A stretch of 64,000 nt of DNA from Ochrobactrum chromiisoli (lineage in GTDB: Bacteria > Pseudomonadota > Alphaproteobacteria > Rhizobiales > Rhizobiaceae): NCBI RefSeq assembly GCF_026241335.1, contig NZ_JAPHAV010000001.1, positions 434,001 to 498,000 on the forward strand, given 5' to 3'. The position numbers were made by a program, and so were the translations under genes. The notes under the pieces are model-generated. The model saw only the letters and a list, made by a program, of their open reading frames with translations. It searched no databases and was not told the origin of the DNA. Below, piece after piece: positions 17,528-27,600 of this stretch (positions within the stretch are counted from its first letter, which is position 1; each line of letters starts with the position of its first letter).

Positions 17528-17558
17528 ATATTGAGTTTCGCGGGATTAAAATCAAGGT
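17528..17558 (-). promoter_or_regulatory. RpoH-like promoter of grpE
   Basis: On the minus strand ACCTTGAT (17558-17551), 17 nt, then CAATAT (17533-17528). Three mismatches to CNCTTGAA-N17-CCANAT, with exact spacing, 35 nt before the grpE ATG. Confidence 0.5.
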
Positions 17559-17600
17559 CTAATTTCCCGGCCTTGTTAAGTCTGACACTTATATCAGGAA

Positions 17601-18671
17601 TTAACGCAACAATCGGGAGACAATTTGCGCAGTATAATCGACCATTGGCACGATGCGCGCATAGTTTAGCCGGGTCGGGCCAATGACACCCAAAGCACCA
17701 ACGATGCGCTGTTCGCTGTCACGATAAGGGGCAACCACCAGCGAAGAGCCGGAAAGGGAAAACAGTTTGTTTTCCGAACCGATGAAAATCCGCACCCCGG
17801 ACCCCGATTCAGCCAGATCAAGCAACTGGATCATACCATCCTTGGTCTCTAAATCATCAAACAGATGCCTGAGACGCTCAATATCTTCCTGCGCATGAAT
17901 GTTTTCAAGTAGATTGGCTCGGCCACGCACGATCAGCCGAGCTGGCTGATCCGAGCCTGCGCCACTCCAGACTGCTATGCCTTGCTCAACCAGTTCCTGC
18001 GAGAGCTGATCAAGCTCCAGCCTGGTTTCTTCCGACAGCTTTTCGAGCTCCGACTTTGCTTCCGACAGTGTGTGGCCATGAATATGCGCGTTAAGAAAGT
18101 TGGAAGCTTCCACCAGTTGCGATGCGGAAATGCCAGCTGGCAGATTGATGACGCGGTTTTCGACATCGCCATTTTGCATCACCAGCACCGCAAGCGCACG
18201 CGTCGGCTCTAAACGCACGAACTCGATATGTTTGAGCGCGCCTTCCGTCTTGGTTGCAAGCACAAGGCCTGCGCCGCGCGACAGGCCGGAGAGAACCTGA
18301 CTGGCTTCGGTGAGCACGCTTTCAACTGAATTGTTCGTGCCGGCCGAGCGAACCTGTGCCTCAATGGATGAGCGTTCATCGGGCGGCAGATCACCCACTT
18401 CCATGAATGCATCGACAAAGAAACGCAGCCCGATCTGCGTCGGTAGACGCCCGGCGGAAATATGCGGGGCATAAATCAGGCCGAGATGTTCCAGATCGCT
18501 CATCACGTTGCGAATGGTGGCGGGTGAAAGACTCCGTGGCAACAGACGCGATAAATTGCGCGAACCGACCGGATCGCCATCATTGAGATAGCTGTCGACG
18601 ATCAGCCGGAATATATCGCGCGACCGTTGATCGAGCGAACTGAGCAACTGATGTTCTGGTGACTTGATCAT
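17601..18671 (-). CDS. hrcA: Heat-inducible transcription repressor HrcA
   Basis: 356 residues from the ATG at 18671 ([20 protein letters not shown]); a longer frame upstream is not needed by the family. The N-terminal winged helix includes [20 protein letters not shown] and [20 protein letters not shown]. The C-terminal dimerisation/GAF-like region ends [20 protein letters not shown]. HrcA represses groESL-type operons at CIRCE elements. I see no CIRCE (TTAGCACTC-N9-GAGTGCTAA) near hrcA or grpE here, so its targets are probably elsewhere. Divergent from rph. Confidence 0.95.
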   Translation of the reverse strand: MIKSPEHQLLSSLDQRSRDIFRLIVDSYLNDGDPVGSRNLSRLLPRSLSPATIRNVMSDLEHLGLIYAPHISAGRLPTQIGLRFFVDAFMEVGDLPPDERSSIEAQVRSAGTNNSVESVLTEASQVLSGLSRGAGLVLATKTEGALKHIEFVRLEPTRALAVLVMQNGDVENRVINLPAGISASQLVEASNFLNAHIHGHTLSEAKSELEKLSEETRLELDQLSQELVEQGIAVWSGAGSDQPARLIVRGRANLLENIHAQEDIERLRHLFDDLETKDGMIQLLDLAESGSGVRIFIGSENKLFSLSGSSLVVAPYRDSEQRIVGALGVIGPTRLNYARIVPMVDYTAQIVSRLLR

Positions 18672-18856
18672 GGTCTGAATGCGAACCCTTTGAATTGAAG
18701 GCTCTAAATATAAGGCGGCGCGCCGAAGCGTCAAAGGCCTAAGCGCATTCTAACAGGTGCTCTCAACACTTGTATCGTTATTAATGGCGAAATTTCTTTC
18801 TATTTGCTACCGAGCAGCCTAAAAAGCCGCAACGAAAATCGAAGTGAGGAATTACC

Positions 18857-19573
18857 ATGCGTCCATCCAAGCGCGCTGCTGACGAAATGCGTGCCGTGTC
18901 TTTTGAGCGCGGCGTCTCCAAACATGCGGAAGGCTCGTGCCTTGTGAAGTTCGGCGACACCCACGTCCTGTGCACGGCAAGCTTAGAGGAAAAGGTTCCG
19001 GGCTGGATGCGCAATTCCGGCAAGGGCTGGGTCACGGCAGAATATGGCATGCTGCCACGCTCGACCGGTGATCGTATGCGCCGTGAAGCAGCAGCCGGCA
19101 AGCAGGGCGGACGCACGCAGGAAATTCAGCGTCTGATCGGCCGTTCGCTGCGCGCTGTCGTTGACTTGCAGGCACTTGGCGAATTTCAGATCACAGTCGA
19201 CTGCGATGTCATTCAGGCTGATGGCGGCACTCGCACCGCTGCTATCACGGGTGGTTTCATCGCTCTGCATGATTGTCTGCGCTGGATGGAAGCGCGCCAG
19301 ATGATCCGCATCGAAAAAGTGCTCAAAGATCATATTGCAGCTATTTCCTGCGGCATTCACGAAGGTCAGCCTGTGCTTGATCTCGATTATGCGGAAGATT
19401 CGGCTGCTGAAACCGACAGCAATTTCGTCATGACCGGTAAGGGCGGCATTGTCGAAATTCAGGGTACGGCTGAAGGGGCACCATTCTCGGAAGAAGAGTT
19501 TGCAGCGCTCATGAAGCTTGCACGCGGCGGCATTAATCAGCTCGTTGAGTTGCAGAAGGCAGCACTTGCCTGA
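18857..19573 (+). CDS. rph: Ribonuclease PH
   Basis: 238 residues, standard length. A 3'-5' phosphorolytic exoribonuclease that trims tRNA 3' ends. Conserved blocks: [20 protein letters not shown] at the start, [40 protein letters not shown] and [19 protein letters not shown]. The ATG at 18857 follows GAGGA. Divergent from hrcA, the usual rhizobial arrangement, and followed 36 nt later by a VOC protein and rdgB. Confidence 0.96.
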   Translation: MRPSKRAADEMRAVSFERGVSKHAEGSCLVKFGDTHVLCTASLEEKVPGWMRNSGKGWVTAEYGMLPRSTGDRMRREAAAGKQGGRTQEIQRLIGRSLRAVVDLQALGEFQITVDCDVIQADGGTRTAAITGGFIALHDCLRWMEARQMIRIEKVLKDHIAAISCGIHEGQPVLDLDYAEDSAAETDSNFVMTGKGGIVEIQGTAEGAPFSEEEFAALMKLARGGINQLVELQKAALA

Positions 19574-19609
19574 TAGGGAAGGCCATCTCCATTGAAGAGG
19601 TGGCCGAAA

Positions 19610-20014
19610 ATGCAGGCATCCCGTATTCTTGAAACCGCGCTCTATGTCCGTGATGTTGCTGAGGCGATTAAATTCTATCGCGACATTATCGGGCTCGAGC
19701 CGGTGGGCAAGGTCAGTGAACGCAATGCATTCTTCCGCTGTGGCGATGGCATTCTGCTGTTGTTTAAAGCGGAAGAAACGCTGAAACCAGCGGCACCCGG
19801 ATCGTTGCCAGTGCCACCGCATGGAACGAGTGGGCCGGGGCATATGTGCTTTGCGGCCACGCGTGATGAGATTGACGACTGGCGCAAGCATCTTGCGATG
19901 CACGGCATCGCAATTGAGTCTGAATTAGAATGGCCTAACGGCGCGCGTTCGATTTATTTTCGCGACCCTTCCGGCAATTCGCTGGAATTCGCCGAGCCGA
20001 AACTTTGGAGTTAA
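19610..20014 (+). CDS. VOC (glyoxalase/bleomycin-resistance) superfamily protein
   Basis: 134 residues from the ATG at 19610, with GAAGAGG 9 nt upstream. Two beta-alpha-beta-beta-beta modules: RILETALYVRDVAEAIKFYR to ILLLFKAEETL, then GHMCFAATRDEIDDWRKHL to SIYFRDPSGNSLEFAEP. The DPSGNSLEF end with a metal-ligand Glu is typical of glyoxalase and fosfomycin-resistance type enzymes. Substrate unknown. It is inserted between rph and rdgB with the same orientation and tight spacing. Confidence 0.82.
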   Translation: MQASRILETALYVRDVAEAIKFYRDIIGLEPVGKVSERNAFFRCGDGILLLFKAEETLKPAAPGSLPVPPHGTSGPGHMCFAATRDEIDDWRKHLAMHGIAIESELEWPNGARSIYFRDPSGNSLEFAEPKLWS

Positions 20015-20016
20015 AG

Positions 20017-20060
20017 CATGATCCCGAAAAGTGGCATCCGGTTTTCGGATAAGATCATGC
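20017..20060. repeat. Dispersed palindromic element (GCATGATC type)
   Basis: Arms GCATGATC (20017-20024) and GATCATGC (20053-20060), with inner CCGAAAA/GTTTTCGG pairing. The form recurs in many Rhizobiales genomes and here resembles the element at 47185-47228. It lies between the VOC gene and rdgB and may act as an mRNA hairpin. Confidence 0.75.
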
Positions 20061-20079
20061 GTAAAAAGGTAGAACTGAA

Positions 20080-20742
20080 ATGAGAAACCTCGAAAAAGGC
20101 AAACTGATCGTTGCATCGCACAATGCAGGTAAGCTGCGCGAGTTTGATGGACTGATTGCCCCGTTTGGCTTCGAGGTCAGCTCTGTTGCGGCTCTTGGCC
20201 TGCCGGAGCCGGAAGAAACCGGCACAACCTTCGAGCAGAATGCTTACATCAAGGCGCTTGCTGCGGCAAAAGCCACTGGCCTGCCGTCGTTGTCCGATGA
20301 TTCCGGCCTGATGGTTGATGCGCTGGATGGTGAACCCGGCGTTTACACCGCTGATTGGGCTGAAACCGAAGACGGCACGCGTGATTTTAACATGGCGATG
20401 CGCAAGGTCGAAGATCTTTTGCAGGAGAAGGGTGCTCTCACGCCTGCCGATCGCAAGGCGCGCTTTGTTTCTGTGATCTGCCTTGCATGGCCGGATGGTG
20501 AAGCACAATATTATCGCGGTGAAGTCGAAGGTACACTGATCTGGCCGCCACGCGGCGATATTGGCTTTGGCTATGATCCGGTCTTCAAGCCGGAAGGTTA
20601 TGAGAAGACCTTTGGTGAAATGACGGCTGACGAAAAGCATGGCTGGAAGCCGGGTGATGCGTCAGCCCTTTCGCATCGTGCGCGTGCTTTCAAGCTGTTT
20701 GCTGAAAAAGCGCTCGGCGTTGTTTCGGATGCGGTTGAATGA
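20080..20742 (+). CDS. rdgB: XTP/dITP diphosphatase (RdgB/HAM1)
   Basis: 220 residues. It hydrolyses dITP, XTP and other non-canonical purine triphosphates. Conserved motifs: [20 protein letters not shown] (substrate loop), [36 protein letters not shown] with the catalytic Asp, and [18 protein letters not shown]. The ATG at 20080 lies 20 nt after the palindromic repeat. The 3' end overlaps hemW by 4 nt (ATGA), so coupling is likely. Confidence 0.95.
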   Translation: MRNLEKGKLIVASHNAGKLREFDGLIAPFGFEVSSVAALGLPEPEETGTTFEQNAYIKALAAAKATGLPSLSDDSGLMVDALDGEPGVYTADWAETEDGTRDFNMAMRKVEDLLQEKGALTPADRKARFVSVICLAWPDGEAQYYRGEVEGTLIWPPRGDIGFGYDPVFKPEGYEKTFGEMTADEKHGWKPGDASALSHRARAFKLFAEKALGVVSDAVE

Positions 20743-21947
20743 ACCATCATTTTTCTCCATCTGCTAAAAGTGTCGATATTCTGCCGATAGCACGTGCAGA
20801 TGGAGAAACGGCGTTTGGCGTTTATCTGCACTGGCCATTTTGCCTCGCCAAATGTCCTTATTGCGACTTTAACAGTCATGTGCGCCATCAGCCGGTTGAT
20901 CAGCCGCGCTTTGCTGAAGCTTTTAACCGCGAGATGGACACATTGCGCGCCCGCACAGGCCCGCGCACCGTCACCAGCATCTTTTTGGGCGGCGGTACGC
21001 CGTCGCTGATGCAGCCCTCGACGGTTGGCAGCCTGCTTGATGGTATTGCGTCGCGCTGGACTGTCGCGCCTGATATTGAAGTGACACTGGAAGCCAATCC
21101 GACAAGCGTGGAGGCTGATCGTTTCCGTGGCTATCGTGCTGCGGGCGTCAATCGTGTCTCGCTTGGCATTCAGGCGCTTAATGATCCTGATCTGCGCCGT
21201 CTTGGGCGTATGCATTCGGTTGAAGAGGCCAAGGCGGCAATCCGGCTTGCGCGTGAAATTTTCCCGCGTCTGTCTTTCGATCTCATCTATGCGCGGCCCA
21301 ATCAGACGATTGAAGCCTGGCGTGAGGAGCTGAAAGAAGCCATTGGTCTGGCTGCCGATCATCTCTCGCTCTACCAGCTGACAATTGAAGAAGGCACGCA
21401 GTTTTATAATCTCTGGAAGGCGGGCAAGCTCACCACGCCGGACCCGGATCACGCGGCTGCTCTTTACGAAGAAACGCAAAAGATCACAGCGGAACATGGT
21501 CTTCCGGCCTATGAGATTTCAAACCATGCGGTGCCGGGGCGCGAGTCGCAGCACAATCTGGTCTACTGGCGCTATGGACAATATGTCGGCATTGGTCCCG
21601 GTGCACATGGCCGCTTTATCGAAAACGGCTTGCGCACGGTCACAATGACAGAAAAGCATCCTGAAACATGGCTGGAAAAAGTGGCAACCCATGGCCACGG
21701 TATTGTCGAGGAAGAGCATCTCGACGGTGAACCGCAGGGCGATGAGTTTCTGATGATGGGCTTGCGGTTGCGCGAAGGCATTGATCTTGCGCGTTATCAG
21801 GGTCTGACAGGCCATGATATTGATCGCAAACGCCTTGAACGACTGATCGCATCGGGCATGATTGAAAAAATGGATGGTAGCTTCATCCGTGCAACGCCGG
21901 ATGGTGCGCTGGTGCTTGATGCGCTTGTGGCGGATTTGGCGGCTTAG
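20739..21947 (+). CDS. hemW: Radical SAM heme chaperone HemW
   Basis: 402 residues. The radical-SAM cluster motif C-x3-C-x2-C is present as [15 protein letters not shown] near residue 36, followed by [10 protein letters not shown] and the HemW-type [20 protein letters not shown]. The C-terminal HemN-type domain carries GPGAHGRF and [14 protein letters not shown]. HemW members bind heme and insert it into respiratory enzymes, and are not coproporphyrinogen oxidases. The start overlaps rdgB by 4 nt. Confidence 0.92.
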   Translation: MNHHFSPSAKSVDILPIARADGETAFGVYLHWPFCLAKCPYCDFNSHVRHQPVDQPRFAEAFNREMDTLRARTGPRTVTSIFLGGGTPSLMQPSTVGSLLDGIASRWTVAPDIEVTLEANPTSVEADRFRGYRAAGVNRVSLGIQALNDPDLRRLGRMHSVEEAKAAIRLAREIFPRLSFDLIYARPNQTIEAWREELKEAIGLAADHLSLYQLTIEEGTQFYNLWKAGKLTTPDPDHAAALYEETQKITAEHGLPAYEISNHAVPGRESQHNLVYWRYGQYVGIGPGAHGRFIENGLRTVTMTEKHPETWLEKVATHGHGIVEEEHLDGEPQGDEFLMMGLRLREGIDLARYQGLTGHDIDRKRLERLIASGMIEKMDGSFIRATPDGALVLDALVADLAA

Positions 21948-21955
21948 GAAATTAG

Positions 21956-22864
21956 ATGAGTGAATTTTTGGACGAACAGAAACGCGAATTTGTCGTCGGT
22001 GGCACTGCCCAGCGTGCGCGTCCGATCGAACCCGCGCTCTATATCGTCTCGACCCCGATTGGTAATCTTGGCGACATGACGCTGCGCGGGCTGGAAGTGC
22101 TGGCAAGTGCCGACATTGTGGCCTGTGAAGACACCCGTGTGACCCGTGTGCTGCTTGATCGCTACGGCATTTCGCGCCGTCCCATCAGCTATCATGAGCA
22201 TAATGCTGCTGAGGCAGGCGCAAAGCTGATCGCAGCCCTTGAAAGCGGAAAAAGTGTTGCGCTGGTGTCCGATGCAGGCACACCGCTGGTTTCCGATCCG
22301 GGCTTCCGACTTGTCGGCGAGGCTCGCGAGGCGGGTATCCGCGTGGTGCCTGTTCCGGGTGCATCTGCGCTTCTTGCAGCACTCGCCGCGTCCGGCCTGC
22401 CAACAGATTCTTTCATGTTCTGTGGCTTTTTGCCGGTCAAACACGGTCAGAAGACATCCAAGCTCGAAAGCCTCAAGAATATCGAAGCAACGCTTGTGTT
22501 CTATGAATCGCCCAACCGTACCGCCACAACACTTGCCGATATGTCAGAGGTTTTTGGCGATGCGCGTGAAGCAGCTCTTTGTCGCGAGCTGACCAAAGCT
22601 TATGAAACCATTGTCACGGCGACGCTTGGTGAGTTGAAACAGCAATTTGATGGCGAAGACCGTATTCGCGGTGAAGTCGTGCTGCTGGTTGGCCCACCTT
22701 CTGGCGAAGCTGGTCCGCAGAGTGAAGAAGACATCGACAAGCTGCTTCTGTCGCTCGTGCAGGAATTGCCACCATCGAAAGCGGCAGGTGAAGCGGCAAA
22801 AATGACCGGCGGGCAGAAGTCGGTTCTTTATCAGCGTCTGATGCAGTTGAAGGCGCAGGGCTGA
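21956..22864 (+). CDS. rsmI: 16S rRNA 2'-O-ribose C1402 methyltransferase
   Basis: 302 residues. A tetrapyrrole-methylase-fold enzyme with the RsmI hallmarks [57 protein letters not shown] and [20 protein letters not shown]. It methylates the 2'-OH of C1402 in the P site. It begins 9 nt after hemW, and its stop shares a base with the yraN start (TGATG), indicating an operon rdgB-hemW-rsmI-yraN. Confidence 0.96.
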   Translation: MSEFLDEQKREFVVGGTAQRARPIEPALYIVSTPIGNLGDMTLRGLEVLASADIVACEDTRVTRVLLDRYGISRRPISYHEHNAAEAGAKLIAALESGKSVALVSDAGTPLVSDPGFRLVGEAREAGIRVVPVPGASALLAALAASGLPTDSFMFCGFLPVKHGQKTSKLESLKNIEATLVFYESPNRTATTLADMSEVFGDAREAALCRELTKAYETIVTATLGELKQQFDGEDRIRGEVVLLVGPPSGEAGPQSEEDIDKLLLSLVQELPPSKAAGEAAKMTGGQKSVLYQRLMQLKAQG

Positions 22865-23244
22865 TGAGTGAGTTCCGCGAGAAAAAGCGCATGGCTTTCT
22901 TTCGCGGACACAGCGCCGAGCGGCTGGCTGCGCTTGCACTGATGCTTAAAGGCTTTCGCATCGTGGCGCGCCGCTATCGCACGCGGCTTGGCGAGATTGA
23001 TCTGATAGCCCGACGCGGCAACCTTATTCTCATTGTTGAAGTCAAAGCACGGATAAGCGTTGAAGCAGCGCAACTTGCCGTTACGCCGCAGGCCATGCGC
23101 CGTATCGAGGCGGCTGCCGATATGTGGCTGCAACGCCAAAAGGATTACGCACAATTATCGCTGCGCTTTGACCTCGTAGCTGTTCTGCCACGTCGCTGGC
23201 CAAAGCATATTCCAGCCTTTTTCACATCCGGCACGTATCACTAA
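22864..23244 (+). CDS. yraN: YraN/UPF0102 family predicted endonuclease-fold protein
   Basis: 126 residues. The restriction-endonuclease-like core shows [40 protein letters not shown] and VKAR, i.e. the E-x(n)-D-x(n)-ExK type motif of UPF0102. Its biochemical role is not settled; it is commonly next to rsmI, as here, where the ATG overlaps the rsmI stop by one base. Last gene of its operon. Confidence 0.88.
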   Translation: MSEFREKKRMAFFRGHSAERLAALALMLKGFRIVARRYRTRLGEIDLIARRGNLILIVEVKARISVEAAQLAVTPQAMRRIEAAADMWLQRQKDYAQLSLRFDLVAVLPRRWPKHIPAFFTSGTYH

Positions 23245-23423
23245 GTCAATGTAAATCCTATAAAAATTATGGGATATAATTTGCAGCTTTTAGGAATTAA
23301 AATCCTCAAAATCTGTTTTTTGAGAAAAAGTGATGCTCCGCGTGATTTGCGCGCGCAAGCCCGTTTCTTATAAATTCTGAGCAGTCCGGGGATAATGCCA
23401 GCAGTCTTAAAAAGGATACTGCT

Positions 23424-24851
23424 GTGGCTCTTTCGTCCCAACGACTTCTGGCTGATTTTCCTACCTTCTTCCGTGTTTCGGAAGAGGTGGTTGTTGTCGT
23501 CGGTGGTGGCGAAGAAGCGCTCAACAAAGCACGGCTCGTGGCCCAGACGTCCGCTCGTTTGCGTATCGTTGCGGAAGAGTTTGAGCCAGCTTTGGTGAGC
23601 TTTATCGAAAGCCACGGTGCAGAGCGCATAACAGAAGCTTTTGAACCAAAGCACCTCGAAGGCGCGAAGCTGGTTTTTGTTGCCACGGGTAGCGAGTCTC
23701 AGGATCGCGCAATTGCAGCACAAGCGAAGGCGCAAAAAATCCCGGTCAATGTTGTTGATCGTCCGGCACTCTGCGATTTTCTGACCCCTGCCATCGTCAA
23801 CCGTGCGCCGATTGCAATTGCCATTGGCACCGAAGGCTCAGCTCCGGTTCTGGCGCAGATGGTGCGTGCGCGCATTGATGCGGCCTTTTCACCACGCCTT
23901 GGTGAACTGGCGCATTTTGCCGAAAGCTGGCGTCCGCTGGTCGAAAAGATTTTACCGAAAGGTTTGGCACGCCGCAGTTTCTGGCGCGGGTTCTTTTCTG
24001 GCTCCGTTGCGCGCGCCGTTGAAAATGGCGACCGCGAAGAAGCTTACAAAGCTGCAAATGAGCTAATCGAGAGGCCGCAAGGTGCTGCTGGCTATGTCTG
24101 GCTTGTTGGTGCTGGTCCAGGTGCAGAAGATTTGCTGACCTTGCGCGCGCATCGCGTGCTAATGGAAGCCGATGTCATCGTGCATGACGCACTGGTGCCG
24201 GAAGGCGTAATTGCCATGGGGCGTCGCGATGCAGAGCGTCTTTCGGTCGGCAAGCGCAAGGGATGCCATTCCAAGAGTCAGAACGAGATCAATGAACTGC
24301 TCGTCAACCTTGGTCGTGAAGGCAAGCGCGTGGTGCGTCTGAAAGCGGGCGATCCGCTGGTTTTTGGTCGTGCGGGCGAAGAAATGGCAGCATTGCGTTC
24401 AGCTGGTATCGGCTTTGAAATCGTGCCGGGCATAACGTCTGCTTTCGCAGCCGCTGCCGATATGGAACTGCCGCTCACCCTGCGTGGTGTGGCCTCCTCA
24501 CTGGTGTTCACAACGGGCCACGATATGGCAGGTGATGTGCTGCCGGGCTGGGCCAAGCTTGCCGTCTCCGGCGCAACAATCGCCGTTTATATGGGCTCAA
24601 GCGTTGCTGCCTCTGTTGCAAACCGTCTGATCTCTGCGGGTCTGCATGAAGACACGGCGGTGGCTGTTGTTGAGAATGCCAGCCGGAAGGATAAGCGGCT
24701 GTTTCATGGAACATTGAAAGATCTGCCATCGCTGGAAGAGCGCAAAGAGCTTGCAGGTCCAGTCATGGTTATCATCGGCGATGCTGTTGCAGGTGCCGCT
24801 ATCGACAAAGCAGAAGCATTGGCGCGGAAGCCTGTGCCAGTGGCAGCTTAA
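23424..24851 (+). CDS. cysG: Siroheme synthase (fused CysG)
   Basis: 475 residues, GTG start with AAGGAT 7 nt upstream. The N-terminal ~200 residues form the precorrin-2 dehydrogenase/ferrochelatase module (RVSEEVVVVVGGGEEALNKA). The C-terminal part is the uroporphyrinogen-III methyltransferase (GYVWLVGAGPGAEDLLTLRA; VVRLKAGDPLVFGRAGEEM; VPGITSAFAAAADMELPLTL). It makes siroheme for the sulfite reductase encoded two genes later. First gene of cysG-DUF2849-cysI-cysH-DUF934. The 179-bp region before it is AT-rich, with a small hairpin at 23255-23275. Confidence 0.95.
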   Translation: MALSSQRLLADFPTFFRVSEEVVVVVGGGEEALNKARLVAQTSARLRIVAEEFEPALVSFIESHGAERITEAFEPKHLEGAKLVFVATGSESQDRAIAAQAKAQKIPVNVVDRPALCDFLTPAIVNRAPIAIAIGTEGSAPVLAQMVRARIDAAFSPRLGELAHFAESWRPLVEKILPKGLARRSFWRGFFSGSVARAVENGDREEAYKAANELIERPQGAAGYVWLVGAGPGAEDLLTLRAHRVLMEADVIVHDALVPEGVIAMGRRDAERLSVGKRKGCHSKSQNEINELLVNLGREGKRVVRLKAGDPLVFGRAGEEMAALRSAGIGFEIVPGITSAFAAAADMELPLTLRGVASSLVFTTGHDMAGDVLPGWAKLAVSGATIAVYMGSSVAASVANRLISAGLHEDTAVAVVENASRKDKRLFHGTLKDLPSLEERKELAGPVMVIIGDAVAGAAIDKAEALARKPVPVAA

Positions 24852-24867
24852 ATCAGGAGTTGGGAAA

Positions 24868-25170
24868 ATGGTTGTAAAAGTTCTCACCGCAAACCGGCTC
24901 ATTGATGGACAGGCCGTGTGGCTTGGCGCTGACGGATCATGGCAGGAAACCATTGAAGGTGCGCTGGTTGCGCGCCACGCGGAAGCCGTCTCAGCGCTTG
25001 AAGAAGCGGGTAAGGTTGCCGCGAAAGCCAATCTGGTTGTCGATGTGAATGTGATTGATGTCGAAGAGCGCGACGAAGGGCTTTATCCCATTCGCCTGCG
25101 CGAGCGCATCCGGCTCTCCGGCCCCACCATCATTACGCTTGGTCAGCCATCACTGAAAATTGCTTCCTGA
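24868..25170 (+). CDS. DUF2849 domain protein of the sulfite reductase operon
   Basis: 100 residues from the ATG at 24868, with AGGAG upstream. It shows the pattern KVLTANRLIDGQAVWLGADG, ARHAEAVSALEEAGKVAAKA and YPIRLRERIRLSGPTI found in alphaproteobacterial DUF2849. It always travels with cysG and cysI in rhizobia, here 16 nt after cysG and 20 nt before cysI. It has no cysteines, so it is not a ferredoxin; a small assembly or accessory role is inferred from context only. Confidence 0.82.
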   Translation: MVVKVLTANRLIDGQAVWLGADGSWQETIEGALVARHAEAVSALEEAGKVAAKANLVVDVNVIDVEERDEGLYPIRLRERIRLSGPTIITLGQPSLKIAS

Positions 25171-25190
25171 TCTGAATATCGGAAATCACT

Positions 25191-26861
25191 ATGTATCGTT
25201 ATGATGAATTTGACCGCGATTTTGTTGCGGCCCGTGTTGCACAGTTCAAGGATCAGGTCGGGCGTCGCCTTTCTGGCGAATTGACGGAAGATCAGTTCAA
25301 GCCGCTGCGTTTGATGAACGGTCTTTATCTGCAATTGCATGCCTATATGCTGCGTGTTGCGATCCCTTACGGCACATTGTCGAGCCGCCAGCTGCGCAAG
25401 CTTGGCTCGATAGCCCGCGATTATGATCGGGGTTTTGCCCATTTCACGACCCGTCAGAATGTTCAGTACAACTGGCCAGCCCTGAAAGATGTGCCGCAAA
25501 TTCTCGAAGAGCTTGCCGAAGTCGAAATGCATGCGATCCAGACGTCGGGCAACTGCATTCGCAATGTGACGGCCGATCATTTTGCTGGTGCAGCCGCTGA
25601 TGAAGTTGCCGATCCTCGCCCCTTTGCAGAAATTCTGCGTCAGTGGTCCTCGCTGCATCCGGAATTTTCCTATCTGCCGCGCAAGTTCAAAATTGCGATT
25701 GTTGGCTCCGAGCATGATCGTGCGGCCATTCAGGTGCATGACATCGGCTTGCAGCTTAAAAAGAATGAAGCAGGTGAACTTGGTCTTGCCGTTTATATTG
25801 GCGGCGGGCAGGGGCGCACGCCGATGGTCGCGAAGAAGATCCGCGATTTTCTGCCGCTCGAAGACATGCTGACCTATGTGACGGCGATTGTCCGCGTCTA
25901 TAATCTCTATGGTCGCCGCGATAATAAATATAAGGCACGCATCAAGATCCTCGTTCATGAAACAGGCGTCGAGCCGCTGGTTCAGGAGATTAACGCTGAA
26001 TGGGAACAGATCCGTTACAGTGATTTGCGGCTGCCGCAGCACGACATTGATGCGATTGAAAGCTATTTCCGGATGTCGGATCTTCCGCAACGTCCCGAAG
26101 GGTGGGAAATTCTGGCGGTCACGCAGAAATCCGACGCCGATTTTGCCGCCTGGACACAGCGCAATGTTACGCCACATAAGAACCCGGACTATGCCGTCGT
26201 CACGATTTCGCTGAAACCCATTGGCGGGATTCCCGGCGATGCCAGCGCCGAGCAGATGGAGCTGGTTGCGGATATAGCGCAAACCTATTCGTCTGATGAA
26301 ATCCGCGTCAGCCACGAGCAAAATCTGGTTCTGCCGCATGTTGCCAAGGCTGATTTGCCAGCCGTCTATGATCTGCTTGCGTCCGATGGTCTGGTGACGG
26401 CCAATGCTGGTCTCATCACCGATATTATTGCCTGCCCGGGCCTTGATTACTGCGCGCTTGCCAATGCGCGGTCGATCCCTGTTGCACAGCGTATTTCAGA
26501 GCGCTTTGGCGACCAGCAGCGGCAGCTTGAAATCGGTGATCTCAAAATCAAGATTTCCGGCTGCATCAATGCCTGTGGTCATCACCATGTCGGCCATATC
26601 GGTATTCTGGGCGTTGAGAAGAAGGGCGAAGAACTTTATCAGATCACGCTTGGCGGTTCCGGCGATGAGCATACGTCGATTGGCGACATTACTGGACGCG
26701 GTTTCTCATCCGAAGAAGTGGTCGATGCGATTGAAACCGTTGTCGATACCTATCTTGGGCTTCGTGAAAATGCGGACGAAACCTTTATCGCTGCCTATCG
26801 CCGTGTTGGTATGGAGCCGTTCAAACGCGCGCTCTATGGCGAGGTGAGCCGTGCAGCTTGA
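25191..26861 (+). CDS. cysI: Assimilatory sulfite/nitrite reductase, siroheme hemoprotein
   Basis: 556 residues. Two ferredoxin-like nitrite/sulfite reductase half-domains are visible. The siroheme/4Fe-4S ligands are CPGLDYC (~residue 414) and SGCINACGHHHVGHIG (~457), and the siroheme-binding FAHFTTRQNVQYNWP lies near residue 85. Position between the siroheme synthase and APS reductase genes makes sulfite the probable substrate. No cysJ flavoprotein is adjacent, so the electron donor is probably ferredoxin or another reductase. The end overlaps cysH by 11 nt. Confidence 0.93.
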   Translation: MYRYDEFDRDFVAARVAQFKDQVGRRLSGELTEDQFKPLRLMNGLYLQLHAYMLRVAIPYGTLSSRQLRKLGSIARDYDRGFAHFTTRQNVQYNWPALKDVPQILEELAEVEMHAIQTSGNCIRNVTADHFAGAAADEVADPRPFAEILRQWSSLHPEFSYLPRKFKIAIVGSEHDRAAIQVHDIGLQLKKNEAGELGLAVYIGGGQGRTPMVAKKIRDFLPLEDMLTYVTAIVRVYNLYGRRDNKYKARIKILVHETGVEPLVQEINAEWEQIRYSDLRLPQHDIDAIESYFRMSDLPQRPEGWEILAVTQKSDADFAAWTQRNVTPHKNPDYAVVTISLKPIGGIPGDASAEQMELVADIAQTYSSDEIRVSHEQNLVLPHVAKADLPAVYDLLASDGLVTANAGLITDIIACPGLDYCALANARSIPVAQRISERFGDQQRQLEIGDLKIKISGCINACGHHHVGHIGILGVEKKGEELYQITLGGSGDEHTSIGDITGRGFSSEEVVDAIETVVDTYLGLRENADETFIAAYRRVGMEPFKRALYGEVSRAA

Positions 26862-27600
26862 TGCGGATGAACGTGCTCAGGCGCAGGCCCGTTTGCTGGA
26901 GGCAAGCCATGGCGCTTCGACCCCGCAGGAGGTGATTGCGCTCAGCACGCGAGAATTGTTCGAAGGCGGAATTGCTGTCGTTTCATCGTTTGGTGCGGAA
27001 TCGGCTGTGCTGCTGCACATGATTTCTAAGGTTGATCCGGCCATCCCGGTTCTGTTTCTCGATACGGGCAAGCATTTTCGTGCAACGCTTGATTATCGCC
27101 ACGATCTTGCAGAGCGTTTGGGTCTTCTCGATGTGCAGGACATTCTGCCGCTTGAGGAAAGCGTGAAAGCGGATGATCCGTTCGGCGCATTGTCGATGAC
27201 CGACAAGGACCACTGCTGCTTCATTCGCAAGGTGGAGCCGATGGCGCGCGCGGTTTCGCCTTATCGCGCATGGATGACAGGCCGGAAGCAGTTTCAGGCT
27301 TCGACCCGCAATGCTTTGCCAGTCTTTGAATCAGTTGGCCCGCGCATTCGCATCAATCCGCTTGCGCGCATGAGTTCGGACGATTTGCGTGCCTATGCGC
27401 AATCCCATGACCTTCCTGTGCATCCGCTGACAGAACAGGGCTATCGGTCCATCGGCTGCATGCCCTGCACACGTCCAGTCAATGATGGTGAAGATCAGCG
27501 CGCCGGACGCTGGGCTGGATCGGAAAAGACCGAATGCGGCATCCATCTGACCGGCCTCACGGACAGCTTGAAAAACCTTGGAGCTTTGGACCAGAAATGA
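26851..27600 (+). CDS. cysH: Adenylyl-sulfate (APS) reductase, thioredoxin-dependent
   Basis: 249 residues, GTG start with GAGGTGA upstream and overlapping cysI. The PP-loop-like SSFGAESAVLLHMI begins the PAPS-reductase fold. The cysteine pairs DHCCFIRKVEPM and GCMPCTRPV ligate a 4Fe-4S cluster, which marks the APS-reducing branch rather than the cluster-free E. coli PAPS reductase. The catalytic Cys lies in KTECGIHL at the C-terminus. It reduces APS to sulfite for CysI. Overlaps the DUF934 gene by 4 nt. Confidence 0.95.
   Translation: MQLDADERAQAQARLLEASHGASTPQEVIALSTRELFEGGIAVVSSFGAESAVLLHMISKVDPAIPVLFLDTGKHFRATLDYRHDLAERLGLLDVQDILPLEESVKADDPFGALSMTDKDHCCFIRKVEPMARAVSPYRAWMTGRKQFQASTRNALPVFESVGPRIRINPLARMSSDDLRAYAQSHDLPVHPLTEQGYRSIGCMPCTRPVNDGEDQRAGRWAGSEKTECGIHLTGLTDSLKNLGALDQK

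Noticed and set aside
18672-18856. Possible CIRCE element between hrcA and rph
   Set aside because: No TTAGCACTC-N9-GAGTGCTAA match was found.
25143-26339. 398-codon minus-strand frame opposite cysI
   Set aside because: A long antisense frame produced by codon bias in cysI; no domain or ribosome site.
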